This document shows, in pieces, positions 44,423-53,495 of a DNA stretch of 64,000 nucleotides. Origin of the DNA: an uncultured Colwellia sp. (GTDB lineage Bacteria > Pseudomonadota > Gammaproteobacteria > Enterobacterales > Alteromonadaceae); contig CAJXYE010000011.1 in assembly GCA_913063325.1 (NCBI GenBank), positions 31,884-95,883 of the forward strand, read 5' to 3'. Every line of letters begins with the position of its first letter. Position 1 is the first letter of the stretch. A model generated the notes under the pieces. That model was given only the letters and a program-made list of their open reading frames with translations, was not told the DNA's origin and searched no databases. The translations under genes were made by a program, and so were the position numbers.

Positions 44423-45943
44423 GTGCCAAAATCTAAAAGTTTCATTTCTCTACTGGTCTCTTGTGCCATATTATTACCCATGCAAACGTTTGCTGGAGTG
44501 AGTGATATTGCCACTAAGACTGCGCAATATGCACAATCAACCTACCAAGTTCAAATGGTCGAAAGCCTGCGTCAATTAATGAAGTTTAATACCGTAGCAG
44601 TAGAAGGTTTAGCTTCTCCTGAAAACCCTGAACACCAAAAGTTTAAAGCTGAGTTGGCCAAACAAGCCAAACAGTTAGGATTAGATTATATCGACTATGG
44701 TTATGTGATAGTTATTGGTTTAGGTGATAACAAGCAACGTGTCGGTATGATCACTCATGGTGATATCCAACCTTTTAATCCCAGTAAGTGGGCAAAATCG
44801 CCCTTAATACTTGATCAAACCTCCCAGCCAGGAAAACTTATTGGTAGAGGTACCGAGGATGATAAAGGACCAATAAGCAATGCCCTGTATGCAATGAAAT
44901 CTATCAAAGATTCAAAAGTTAAGTTAAATAAACGTATCGAGTTATATGTTTACATGGCCGAAGAGTCTGATTGGGAGCCATTGCGCCAACATATCAAACA
45001 TCACTCTTTGCCACAGGTCAACATCACCCTTGATTCAGAATACCCAGTAGTAACAGCAGAGAAAGGTTATGGCACCATAAGCATGACTTTCCCTACAGCT
45101 AATGAGATATCAACTCCCTTATCAAATGGGACTTATATCAGTGAATTTACTGGTGGTTTTTTTGGCAGTCAAATTCCAGAAGATGCGAATGTAACCATAG
45201 AAAATGCCAACAAAGAACTATTAGCTGAAATAAAGCTGCGCGCTAAGTCGCACTCAGGCATGCGTTATAATTACCAATGGCAAGATAAGCGCTTAAGTAT
45301 TAGTGCTCTGGGAAAATCTGCTCATTCTTCTAAGCCTGAACACGGAGTAAATGCCATTACCCACTTAGCCGATTTATTAGCGGTAAATCAATGGCCGAAT
45401 AATGCCAGCGGTGCCTTGGTTAATTTTATCAATGATCACTTAGGCACAGGTTTATACGGAAAAAAGTTTGGTGACATCGCCTATAGTGATGATTTTATGG
45501 GACCAATGTCGGTGCAACCTACCGTGCTTAAAACAACAAGCAACGGCATGGAGTTAAATATCAACATTCGCCGACCTGTCGGCAAAAGTACTCAGCAACT
45601 AGAAGGTGAAATCAACTCAACGTTAACGAAGTGGCAACAACAAAACCAAGTAACCCTAGTTGATGTGAGCAATGAAATTAATGAGCCGTTTGTACAAAAA
45701 AGTGCACCGCAAATTGACACCTTACTTGAGGTATTCTCATTTTATACCAATATCACCGATGTTAAGCCTATCTCTATTGGTGGTGGTACTAACTCAAGAC
45801 TTTTTCCAAATGCAGTCAGCTTTGGTCCTTCAATGCCAGGAACACAATACACTGGCCATTCAGAACATGAGTTTATTACCATGGAGCAATTTGTATTAAA
45901 CCTGAAAATGTACACTGCAGTGCTAATTGAGTTAGCGAAATAA
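44423..45943 (+). CDS. Secreted M20 family dipeptidase (PepV/Sapep-like)
   Basis: 506 residues. AGGAG lies one base before ATG 44417 but seven bases before the in-frame GTG at 44423, so the GTG is the better start. A signal peptide (about 1-24, ending QTFA) directs it to the periplasm. Metal ligands are visible: H in MITHGDIQPFN, D in GRGTEDDKGPISNAL, EE in MAEESDWEP, D in TLDSEYP and H in GHSEHEFITM. M20 di-zinc enzymes of this size hydrolyse dipeptides. The lid domain contains the conserved SALGKSAHSSKPEHGVNAI. It ends at a good terminator. Confidence 0.88.
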   Translation: MPKSKSFISLLVSCAILLPMQTFAGVSDIATKTAQYAQSTYQVQMVESLRQLMKFNTVAVEGLASPENPEHQKFKAELAKQAKQLGLDYIDYGYVIVIGLGDNKQRVGMITHGDIQPFNPSKWAKSPLILDQTSQPGKLIGRGTEDDKGPISNALYAMKSIKDSKVKLNKRIELYVYMAEESDWEPLRQHIKHHSLPQVNITLDSEYPVVTAEKGYGTISMTFPTANEISTPLSNGTYISEFTGGFFGSQIPEDANVTIENANKELLAEIKLRAKSHSGMRYNYQWQDKRLSISALGKSAHSSKPEHGVNAITHLADLLAVNQWPNNASGALVNFINDHLGTGLYGKKFGDIAYSDDFMGPMSVQPTVLKTTSNGMELNINIRRPVGKSTQQLEGEINSTLTKWQQQNQVTLVDVSNEINEPFVQKSAPQIDTLLEVFSFYTNITDVKPISIGGGTNSRLFPNAVSFGPSMPGTQYTGHSEHEFITMEQFVLNLKMYTAVLIELAK

Positions 45944-45965
45944 AGCAGCTGAATAACAGTCCTCA

Positions 45966-45999
45966 CCCGTTACTTATCAACAAATAAGTAACGGGTTTT
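45966..45999 (+). terminator. Rho-independent terminator after dipeptidase
   Basis: Stem CCCGTTACTTA / TAAGTAACGGG with an 8-base loop followed by TTTT, 22 bases after the stop. Confidence 0.85.
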
Positions 46000-46123
46000 G
46001 CTATAACAAGAGAAAAGCATTGGATCAGCAGAAACCTCCCCTACCTCACTTAATAAGAAATCAGCTTTTTTCAAACGACTGTTTAGTGTAATTTAACCCT
46101 ATTCAAACTAAGCAGAAGTCATT

Positions 46124-47026
46124 ATGTACCCATTAAATTATATTGAACCCGTATTTCGTCCACCTAGTGAATGGAAAAGTCTTATATTACAGGTAACTAA
46201 TGGTTGTTCTTGGAATAAGTGCACCTTCTGCGATATGTATACCAGCGAAGATAAGAAATTTAAGCCTAAAAAAATAGACCTTATCGAAGAAGAAATTATC
46301 AAAGTTGCCGCCTCAGGAATACCGACAGGACGGGTATTTCTTGCTGACGGTGATGCCATGATGTTGCCATTTAAACGGCTAAAAGAAATTCTCGAATTAA
46401 TAAAGCTACATTTACCTCAAGTTACTAGAGTCTCGAGTTATTGTTTGCCGCGAAACCTTGGTAATAAAACGGTAGAGCAACTTGCCGAACTAAAAAACCT
46501 TGGTCTTAAATTAATGTATATTGGTTGTGAGAGTGGCGATGATCAAGTGCTCGCGTTAATTGAAAAAGGCGAAACATACCAGAGCTCATTAATCGCCCTC
46601 AATAAAATAAAACAAGCGGGTATGAAGAGCTCAGTAATGATCTTAAATGGTTTAGGCGGCCCTGAATTATCCCGTCAACATGCAATAAATTCAGCTAAAT
46701 TAATGAACGAAGCTCAACCTAACTACTTATCAACGCTAGTGGTTTCTTTCCCGTTAGGTGAAATTCGCTTTGCAGAAAAATTTAGCCAAGGCTCATTAAA
46801 ACCTTTCCGTCAACTAACGCAGCAAGAGTTATTTAGCGAAATGGAAATATTGTTATCTGAACTAGATTTAGATAAAACCATTTTTCGCTCTGATCATGCT
46901 TCCAACTATTTAGTACTCAAAGGCATATTAGGCAATGATAAAGAAGCACTATTAAATCAAGTAAGACAAGCATTACAACAGCCTAACGATGCTAACTTAA
47001 GACAAGAATGGCAACGAGGTTTGTAA
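46124..47026 (+). CDS. Radical SAM protein, CX4CX2C type
   Basis: 300 residues. The iron-sulfur motif is C28-S-W-N-K-C33-T-F-C36, with one more residue between the first two cysteines than the common CX3CX2C; this variant occurs in a known subgroup (GCSxNKCTFC, from memory). GRVFLADGDAMMLP is the SAM-binding/GGE-equivalent region and YIGCESGDDQVL a second conserved block. No B12 or TRAM domain is present. The reaction is unknown. It is monocistronic. Confidence 0.85.
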   Translation: MYPLNYIEPVFRPPSEWKSLILQVTNGCSWNKCTFCDMYTSEDKKFKPKKIDLIEEEIIKVAASGIPTGRVFLADGDAMMLPFKRLKEILELIKLHLPQVTRVSSYCLPRNLGNKTVEQLAELKNLGLKLMYIGCESGDDQVLALIEKGETYQSSLIALNKIKQAGMKSSVMILNGLGGPELSRQHAINSAKLMNEAQPNYLSTLVVSFPLGEIRFAEKFSQGSLKPFRQLTQQELFSEMEILLSELDLDKTIFRSDHASNYLVLKGILGNDKEALLNQVRQALQQPNDANLRQEWQRGL

Positions 47027-47111
47027 GTACAAACTAATAGCTAGCTGAGTGGGAAAGAACTTAATCAACTTGGTATTAGTTCGTACTTAATACTGTGAAG
47101 TGCATAAAGTG

Positions 47112-48119
47112 CTATTGATGTAAGTCTAGGTATTGCTGTGTCATTAGTCTTAATCGTGCTTGTTCATTTTGACAAACAAAACTGGCTTCAATCGCATTAA
47201 AAGTAAATTGAGCGATTTCAACTTTATTCATCGGGTGTGCGCTATTTACTGCGAGAAAGTTGTCTATCATATAGCCGCCAAAATAAGCAGGGTCGTCTGA
47301 ATTAATAGTGACACAAACGCCTTGTCTGAGAAGCGCTACAATATTGTGTTGCCCCATGTGCTCAACGACTTTTAACTTAAGGTTAGAGAGAGGACAAACG
47401 GTCAAAGGAATACGTTCAGCCACAAGTTTTGTTACCAGTTCAGCATCTTCAGAGCAACGCACACCATGATCAATTCGAGTAATATTGAGTAAATCTAATG
47501 CTTCGCTGATATTACTTGCTGGACCTTCCTCTCCTGCATGTGCCACAGTTAAAAAACCTTGTTTAATCGCTTCTTTAAAAACCCTCTCAAACTTACTGGC
47601 TGGGTTACCAATTTCTGTTGAGTCTAAACCGACTCCGATAATTTTATCTTTATGCGCTTGTGCTTGCACTAACGTTTCAAATGCTGACTCTTCATCTAAA
47701 TGACGCAAGAAACACATAATCAATTTACTGGTAATGCCTAACTCTGTCATACCCTTATCAAGCGCACGATGAATACCATTAACGACAGTATCAAATAAAA
47801 TTCCGCGCTCGGTATGTGCTTGAGGGTCAAAAAATATTTCAGTATGTACAACATTATCTTCTCGGCAGCGCAGTAAATAAGCCCAAGTAAGATCAAAGAA
47901 ATCTTGTTCATTGATCAGTACATTAGCTCCTTGGAAGTAAATATCCAAAAATGATTGTAGATTATGAAAATTATAGGCGTCTCTAATTTCAGCCACTGAA
48001 TCAAAAGGAATATTAATACCATTACGCTGTGACAGCTCAAGCATTAGCTCAGGCTCAAGTGTGCCTTCAATATGAAGGTGGAGTTCTACTTTAGGTAAGG
48101 ATTGGATAAATTCTTTCAT
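47112..48119 (-). CDS. Adenine deaminase (ADE type of the adenosine deaminase family)
   Basis: 335 residues from ATG 48119; a longer reading enters the adjoining repeat. Zinc ligands are H14-L-H16 in VELHLHIEGTLEP, H in VAHAGEEGP and D in SDDPAYFGGY. The block SDDPAYFGGY is, from memory, the mark of adenine deaminases (Aah1-type) rather than adenosine deaminases, so conversion of adenine to hypoxanthine is expected. It is cytoplasmic, for purine salvage. It is monocistronic, with a family A repeat directly at its 5' side, so the promoter may lie within or be supplied by the repeat. Confidence 0.82.
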   Translation of the reverse strand: MKEFIQSLPKVELHLHIEGTLEPELMLELSQRNGINIPFDSVAEIRDAYNFHNLQSFLDIYFQGANVLINEQDFFDLTWAYLLRCREDNVVHTEIFFDPQAHTERGILFDTVVNGIHRALDKGMTELGITSKLIMCFLRHLDEESAFETLVQAQAHKDKIIGVGLDSTEIGNPASKFERVFKEAIKQGFLTVAHAGEEGPASNISEALDLLNITRIDHGVRCSEDAELVTKLVAERIPLTVCPLSNLKLKVVEHMGQHNIVALLRQGVCVTINSDDPAYFGGYMIDNFLAVNSAHPMNKVEIAQFTFNAIEASFVCQNEQARLRLMTQQYLDLHQ

Positions 48120-48122
48120 GAT

Positions 48123-48443
48123 TAATACCAAGTACATTAATTAATTAATTGACCACTTAGCGAGAATTAAAAGACATAGAGGCAAGGCATTGATTGAAGA
48201 GAATGGTTACTCAGGAGAATAAGCTCCTGCATTCTCTAATAAGCTACATCCCTGTAGCGTCCTTCTCGAAATTAATAACGCTGCATGTAAGTCTTTTAAA
48301 CTCGCCCTTTGGGAGTTTATTAGCAAACTAATAACGGCATAAAATTAAAGAAATATAGAATAACTATGTTTAAGTAATTTTGCTTGTTCTAAGCTCGCTA
48401 ATATAACTCTAAGCTGATCAATTTATTAGTGTAATTGGTATAA
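48123..48443. repeat. Family A inverted-repeat element, copy 2 (long core)
   Basis: 321 bp with the same ends as 28535-28813. The core (48184-48283) is the long form: the 52-base module interrupted after GGTTACTC by about 48 bases that include two small hairpins (CAGGAG/CTCCTG and GCTACA/TGTAGC). It lies directly upstream of the adenine deaminase gene. The following bases 48444-48663 hold nothing I can name. Confidence 0.7.
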
Positions 48444-48663
48444 GTTCCCAATAATTAAAAAGGTTCATTCAGTACTTTTTTTTGATCAGAATTTTTCGAA
48501 CAAAGAGAAAGCACTAAGTGCTAAACTTTTCGTAATCAGGGCTTATCATTCAAGATGCATATTTCAAAGTGCCAATAACTATGTTTATCTTAACTATGCT
48601 TATTTTAACTAAGCTTAGCCGAATTTCAGAATTAATTAGCTATTATCCATACAACAGAAAGAA

Positions 48664-48689
48664 AAAAAGCGAACTGATGTTCGCTTTTT
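48664..48689 (-). terminator. Terminator of the J-domain operon
   Basis: Stem AAAAAGCGAAC / GTTCGCTTTTT with a 4-base loop; read on the minus strand it ends in a run of T, 63 bases after the last gene of the operon. Confidence 0.8.
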
Positions 48690-48751
48690 GTAATAACGGC
48701 TTTTATTAATGATGGCTTTTTAGATTAATCTGACAGGTCAATGATAAAAAC

Positions 48752-49672
48752 TTAGTGCTCATCAGGTCTTAAATAAGCAATATCATCTTCATCGTCTAAA
48801 TGAAAGTCGTATCCCCCTTCAAAATCACCATGTAATTCATTGGCAACGGTAATAGGCAGTTCTAGTATTTCTTGAATATGAATAGCAACATCAATTTGTT
48901 GATTAATAATGCTCTTAAATTCAGAGAAATTTAACAAACCTATTTCTTGTAAATAACTTTTAGTAGGTATCGACAACTGCCCTGTAAGTTTTACGATACA
49001 AGACTCTATTTGTTCCAGTACTACAGCTTTATCGGTACTGATAAGGTAGGCATTGAATGTTTGATATAACGAACTACTAAACATTTTTCGTTCTGAATCT
49101 ATCAGTAATAAGGCGATCGCTGTATTAAGAAACCTTTGCAATTCAAACAGTAATATTTCTTCATCATTATCAACCATTAAAGTGCTTGCGCAATAACTCG
49201 CGGCAATGTTTTTATACACATCTAAGAGTTTCGCACTTTTATAGCCTTCTTTCATTAAGCTGGCATGCAATACTCTAATATCCGATGTATCACTAACGGC
49301 TAAGGCATAACTGGTGATTGAAATACTGTCAAAGTATGAAGGTGATATCTGCTTCAACTGAGCATACTTGCCCCACCCCGCTCTGAAGCAGTAAACAATG
49401 CCTTGAGTTTTTATGATTTCTTTGGCTTTAAATGAATCACTATCACAAAGCTCTAATAAACCTAAGTTGCTTATACCAAGTACAATCTCACAGGCTTTTT
49501 TAATTTGATCCGCATAAATAATAGATAAATTATCTGAAGCGATCCTCAAAGACATATCAACTAACTGTTGTTTTATTTTATCTACTAATTCAGGAGAAAA
49601 ATAGCCTTCATCTTCTCCGTCTTTTAAGGCTAAAAGTAGAAACGGATGGTTTCTTAACTCTGCAATTCTCAT
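48752..49672 (-). CDS. Unknown protein, last gene of J-domain operon
   Basis: 306 residues, cytoplasmic, no signal or membrane span; I do not recognise it. It looks mostly helical (ELVDKIKQQLVDMSLRIASDN, YADQIKKACEIVLGISNLGLLELC) with an acidic C-terminus (FHLDDEDDIAYLRPDEH). It follows the 49728-50375 gene by 55 bases on the same strand and ends in the operon's terminator. It may be a client, scaffold or regulator working with the J-domain protein; that is inference from position only. Confidence 0.65.
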   Translation of the reverse strand: MRIAELRNHPFLLLALKDGEDEGYFSPELVDKIKQQLVDMSLRIASDNLSIIYADQIKKACEIVLGISNLGLLELCDSDSFKAKEIIKTQGIVYCFRAGWGKYAQLKQISPSYFDSISITSYALAVSDTSDIRVLHASLMKEGYKSAKLLDVYKNIAASYCASTLMVDNDEEILLFELQRFLNTAIALLLIDSERKMFSSSLYQTFNAYLISTDKAVVLEQIESCIVKLTGQLSIPTKSYLQEIGLLNFSEFKSIINQQIDVAIHIQEILELPITVANELHGDFEGGYDFHLDDEDDIAYLRPDEH

Positions 49673-49727
49673 TAATGAATCCTAATAATTAAAACTATTC
49701 ATAAAGTTTATGGAAATAAGCTAAAAG

Positions 49728-50375
49728 TTATAGCGGAGCAAACATGTCATCTGTGTCTATTTCTACCGAGGTAACGCGTTGTTTATTTGCATTATCTTTT
49801 AATGCTTTTTCAACATTTTCTAACGAGCCATTGGTACTTACTACCATCACTTCACGATAAGAATCTTCATCTAATGATTTTATTTTCATTAACAGCTCTT
49901 CAATACTGCCTGATGTTTGCTCTTCATCTTCTTCAATTTCTGAAAAGTCATGACCAACAAAAGGTAGTGATAAATATAAAAGGCCAAAATCATCTTCTAC
50001 AATCGCTTTTAATACTTCTAACTGTTTCTCTTCATCATCAGTCGAAAGAAAGATTTGTGACAACAAGCTATGCGCTTCTGTTTGTGCACAAAACACATGG
50101 TCTTCATCTATATTTTGCCAATAAGAAGGTTCAACATTTAATAACTGCTTAATTGACTCTGCATCCATTAACCATGTTGCGATAGAAGGAATGGTGGCAT
50201 CGTGTTCTCTAACAATTTTAGCGACGGTTAAAATATCCATCTCAGTTAACACGGCTAACATTGTTTCATCACCTTGCTCAGAAGCAATAGCCTCTAAAGA
50301 AGTGCCTGCGCGTCTACCGCTTTGTTGTGCTATTTCGATAATATCTGTGGCTAGAATGAGTGCGTTTTTTGTCAC
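49728..50375 (-). CDS. Unknown acidic protein, third gene of J-domain operon
   Basis: 215 residues, soluble, strongly acidic (FSEIEEDEEQTSGSIEELL near residue 145-165; end EIDTDDMFAPL). The first half looks like a helical repeat (LATDIIEIAQQSGRRAG, AVLTEMDILTVAKIVREHD, TWLMDAESIKQLL). No known motif is seen. Starts and spacing (98 bases after the preceding gene, 55 before the next) are consistent with a single transcript. Confidence 0.65.
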   Translation of the reverse strand: MTKNALILATDIIEIAQQSGRRAGTSLEAIASEQGDETMLAVLTEMDILTVAKIVREHDATIPSIATWLMDAESIKQLLNVEPSYWQNIDEDHVFCAQTEAHSLLSQIFLSTDDEEKQLEVLKAIVEDDFGLLYLSLPFVGHDFSEIEEDEEQTSGSIEELLMKIKSLDEDSYREVMVVSTNGSLENVEKALKDNANKQRVTSVEIDTDDMFAPL

Positions 50376-50473
50376 GGTTATTCCTTAGAAGGTATTTATA
50401 CTGTTCATTAGATTTCCTAATTCAATAAGTTAGGTAAATCTATACTTTAAATCTATAAAGCTCTTTTAAAAAG

Positions 50474-50935
50474 CTAATAGTTTTCATCAAAATCATCAGA
50501 TGAATAATCATCGACTTGATCAAAATCTTCTACTTCTGCTTTTAAAGGTGTCGCATCATAACGGTTATAATAATGAATAAGTAACACCGCAGTTTTTAAA
50601 TCCTGCTCCGCATGATTCATCATTTCAGTTATACAGGCTCTGGCATCAGCATGTACACCAACAAATGCTTTTACATCTGCCCAAGTAGGTTCAACGCTTA
50701 AGTCGACTAACGCTAAATTTTTACTATCAATTCTAATTTTAGTGGTTATAGCCATCGCTAATTGATCAACCATACCACTAAATAATAATGGAGAAGTCTT
50801 TAGTTGTTCAAATAAACTCGTTAAGTAAATGGAGAGTAACTCAGGGTTTTCAGGATCAGTTAACGAAGTCATGTTTTCTAAATACATAGAAAAATCATCA
50901 GTCAAATAATCGGGTATATTTTTATCAGATTGCAA
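50474..50935 (-). CDS. Unknown protein, second gene of J-domain operon
   Basis: 153 residues, soluble and acidic (EDFDQVDDYSSDDFDENY at the end). Probable helices cover residues 28-100 (YLTSLFEQLKTSPLLFSGMVDQL, WADVKAFVGVHADARACITEMM). It starts 48 bases after the J-domain gene. All three unknown products share acidic C-termini, suggesting a common binding surface such as for the Hsp70/J-domain pair or a basic partner; inference only. Confidence 0.65.
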   Translation of the reverse strand: MQSDKNIPDYLTDDFSMYLENMTSLTDPENPELLSIYLTSLFEQLKTSPLLFSGMVDQLAMAITTKIRIDSKNLALVDLSVEPTWADVKAFVGVHADARACITEMMNHAEQDLKTAVLLIHYYNRYDATPLKAEVEDFDQVDDYSSDDFDENY

Positions 50936-50983
50936 AGGTTGTTCCCTAATTGCGTGTTTTCAAATTGAAAGTACTTGCTGCGT

Positions 50984-51244
50984 TTAACTTAACGCATTTT
51001 GCCAAAATGAATCAGCAACCTCTCGTGGATCTGTTATCACGGTATAATTACTTTTCAAATATAAAGAGCGCTTTTTAGAATCCGAAATAGCATCATAAGC
51101 TTCTTTAATTAATTGAAACTTTTCCTCAACTTCACTACCACTATTTTTATCGGGGTGATATTTATTAGCGAGTTTTCGATAGGCTTTTTTGATATCGATG
51201 GTCGTCGCATCTCTACTGACACCTAACTGTTCAAAATAATCCAT
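50984..51244 (-). CDS. Stand-alone J-domain co-chaperone
   Basis: 86 residues, almost entirely a J domain: [33 protein letters not shown] by pattern, with the catalytic H30-P-D32 that stimulates DnaK ATPase. It has no Gly/Phe-rich, zinc-finger or substrate-binding region, so it is a class C J protein that must bring DnaK to a partner, presumably one of the three unknown proteins downstream. A ~15-residue tail ([11 protein letters not shown]) may bind that partner. It is first in a four-gene operon. Confidence 0.9.
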   Translation of the reverse strand: MDYFEQLGVSRDATTIDIKKAYRKLANKYHPDKNSGSEVEEKFQLIKEAYDAISDSKKRSLYLKSNYTVITDPREVADSFWQNALS

Positions 51245-51429
51245 ATATATACAACTACCTATTGTTGACGTTTTACCTTAACAGCAAGATAAAGCTAACT
51301 CACAGAGCTAACCCACAGAACTAATTTAGAAGGGGTAAACATTAAAAGCATTTTAAGCTAATCAAAACATTCTGGCTAACTTTATTTAAGTTTACTCGCT
51401 TTGAGTTTTCTACTACCTAATAACGTAAA

Positions 51430-51449
51430 AGGGGAACAAACGTTCCCCT
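51430..51449 (-). terminator. Terminator of aminotransferase gene
   Basis: AGGGGAAC / GTTCCCCT stem with a 4-base loop and TTTT on the minus strand, 26 bases after the stop. Confidence 0.8.
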
Positions 51450-51475
51450 CTTAAAAGCATATTAACAATCGATGA

Positions 51476-52798
51476 TTAAGCGTTTATTGCAGCTGCCATT
51501 GATTGCTCAGCAACTTGCTCTAACCAGTTAAGATCAACGGTTTGGTGAGCTTCACAAATAAACCAAGGTTCACGTGAGTCTGGCTCTAACATTACACCAT
51601 TGTCGATTAAATTAAGCGCGAATTGCGTGTAAAGATCACTATTGGTTTTTTTCCAGTCACGATAATTTTGTGGCACATGATTACCAAAGTGCACGCCAAA
51701 CATAGCATCTGGACCAGCAAAGCAATGCTCAACGCCAAACTTGGTAAAAACACGTGAAAGCAATGTTTGAATTTCTTTACCTACACTGGCAATAGTTTCA
51801 AGTGCATCAGTTTCTTTTAGCACTGTTAGCGTAGCTTTAGCTGCACTTAAGGCAACCATGTTTGCCGTATAAGTACCGCCATGAGTCACGCCATCTTTAG
51901 CAAAAGAAATCGTGTCCATCACTTCAGCGCGTCCACCAAAAGCAGCAACAGGGTAACCGTTGCCCATAGCTTTAGCATAAGTAGTTAAATCAGCAAAAAT
52001 ACCATACAAGGCTTGTGCTCCACCTTTGGCAACACGAAATCCGGTTTTAACTTCATCCATAATTAACAATGAGCCGTTATTATCACAAACATCACGTAAT
52101 TTTTGCATATAAGCTTGTGTTGAAGCGATAGAGCCGCAGTTACCCATGATAGGTTCAATTAATATAGCGGCGATATCATCACCGTGCTGTGCAAAAACAG
52201 CATCTATGGCATCAAAATCATTTAGCGGCACGCTCACTTGATGTTCGCGGGTACTTGCTGGAATACCGCCGCCGAAAGGGACTATTTCAGGTATTTCTTG
52301 GCTGTTAACATCCCAGTTATCAACATCTGATTTCCACATAACTTCATCATGCAAGCCATGAAAACCACCTTCCACAACAACAATTTTATTTCGTTGGGTA
52401 AAGCCACGTGCTGTACGTACAGCACCGATAACTGCTTCAGTGCCTGAATTAGAAAAACGCATTTTGTCGATATTAGGACAAAGTGATTTCACTAATTCAA
52501 CTACATCTGAATCGAGACCTGTTGAAAAGCCAGAAATAGTACCTACCTGAGTAATTGCGTTAATAACCTCATTATCTACGCGCTCATCACGATAGCCTAA
52601 AATAATAGGCCCATAAGCTAGACGAAAATCGACAAAGGTCTGCTCATCACAGTCAGTAATAGTGCAGCCTTTCATGCTGCTTAAAAATACCGTATTTTCT
52701 TCACCCCAATAACGATAGCTATCAGCCACGCCTAGAGGCATATTATCAACGGCTCTTTTAAAGAGTGCATTACTATTTGGTTTACTTTTCTTCGTCAC
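51476..52798 (-). CDS. Class III PLP-dependent aminotransferase (GSA-aminomutase-like)
   Basis: 440 residues starting at GTG 52798, backed by GGAG seven bases upstream. The fold-type I PLP enzyme is clear: GTEAVIGAVRTARGFT, VVEGGFHGLHD, LLIMDEVKTGFR (PLP Asp), YAKAMGNGYP (Schiff-base Lys) and GTYTANMVALSA. It resembles glutamate-1-semialdehyde aminomutase but is likely a paralogue with another substrate. It lies at the distal end of the choline/betaine locus behind a MarR gene, so a role in osmolyte or amine metabolism is possible but unproven. Confidence 0.85.
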   Translation of the reverse strand: MTKKSKPNSNALFKRAVDNMPLGVADSYRYWGEENTVFLSSMKGCTITDCDEQTFVDFRLAYGPIILGYRDERVDNEVINAITQVGTISGFSTGLDSDVVELVKSLCPNIDKMRFSNSGTEAVIGAVRTARGFTQRNKIVVVEGGFHGLHDEVMWKSDVDNWDVNSQEIPEIVPFGGGIPASTREHQVSVPLNDFDAIDAVFAQHGDDIAAILIEPIMGNCGSIASTQAYMQKLRDVCDNNGSLLIMDEVKTGFRVAKGGAQALYGIFADLTTYAKAMGNGYPVAAFGGRAEVMDTISFAKDGVTHGGTYTANMVALSAAKATLTVLKETDALETIASVGKEIQTLLSRVFTKFGVEHCFAGPDAMFGVHFGNHVPQNYRDWKKTNSDLYTQFALNLIDNGVMLEPDSREPWFICEAHQTVDLNWLEQVAEQSMAAAINA

Positions 52799-52965
52799 GA
52801 AGATTCTCCATCTTAATAAATAATTTTTAACATTGCCGAAAATTTAATAACAGCGACTCGACATTTAGCTGTTGTGGCGGTAAATCTATACCCATGATAC
52901 TTCAATATACTAGTTCCAGCCCAATCCTGCATCGTGAGGTAACATGAGTATATATGCGCCGATAA

Positions 52966-53442
52966 TTACTGTACCTCTTGGATCTGACCAACCATTAATA
53001 CCGGTGCAGCATCGAGTTCTTCAGCATCCATCATAGCAGCAATACGTTCAACAGAAGATAATAACTGACTCTGCTCCCAAGATTCTAAGGCCTGATAACG
53101 TTTGATAAAATGCTCTTGCAGCGGTTTTGGCGCACCTTGAAGCAGAACATCTCCCGCAGCAGACAGGTATAACTCAACCTTACGTTTGTCTAACAGACTT
53201 CGCTCACGCACAACCAATTCTTTCGCTTCCAAGCGGTCAATAATACTGGTAACAGTTGCCGGACTCAGATTGATTTCTTGAGCAACTTGCTTTGCCATAG
53301 GTCCATCTAGTTCAGAAATTTTGGTCATTACCATAAGCTGAGGACCCGTTAATCCTGACGTTTTATTCAATTGTTTAGAGTGTATGCCAATCGCTCGGAT
53401 CACTTGACGTAATGAAATTAACAGCTGGTCGTATTTTTCCAT
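52966..53442 (-). CDS. MarR-family transcriptional regulator
   Basis: 158 residues, one winged-helix domain: TSGLTGPQLMVMTKISELDGPMAKQVAQEINLSPATVTSIIDRLEAKELVVRERSLLDKRKVELYLSAAG by pattern. MarR dimers usually sense small phenolics or oxidants. The gene is separated by 167 bases from the aminotransferase and by a terminator from the porin, so it has its own promoter at about 53443-53457 or further left and may control the aminotransferase. Confidence 0.88.
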   Translation of the reverse strand: MEKYDQLLISLRQVIRAIGIHSKQLNKTSGLTGPQLMVMTKISELDGPMAKQVAQEINLSPATVTSIIDRLEAKELVVRERSLLDKRKVELYLSAAGDVLLQGAPKPLQEHFIKRYQALESWEQSQLLSSVERIAAMMDAEELDAAPVLMVGQIQEVQ

Positions 53443-53457
53443 AAGATTATACTCATT

Positions 53458-53481
53458 TAGCCCCTGGAATCTCAGGGGCTA
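53458..53481 (-). terminator. Terminator after TorF-like porin
   Basis: TAGCCCCTG / CAGGGGCTA stem with a 6-base loop, 15 bases after the porin stop on the minus strand; it separates that transcript from the MarR gene. Confidence 0.65.
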
Positions 53482-53495
53482 GCTACTATGCCGAA

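Noticed and set aside
47112..48137. Longer start (48137) for the adenine deaminase
   Set aside because: The extra residues are encoded by the end of the family A repeat and have no ribosome site; the conserved protein begins at 48119.
48752..51244. J-domain operon as a phage defence island
   Set aside because: No nuclease, NTPase, toxin or integrase motif is visible and base composition matches the surroundings, so there is no sequence support for defence.
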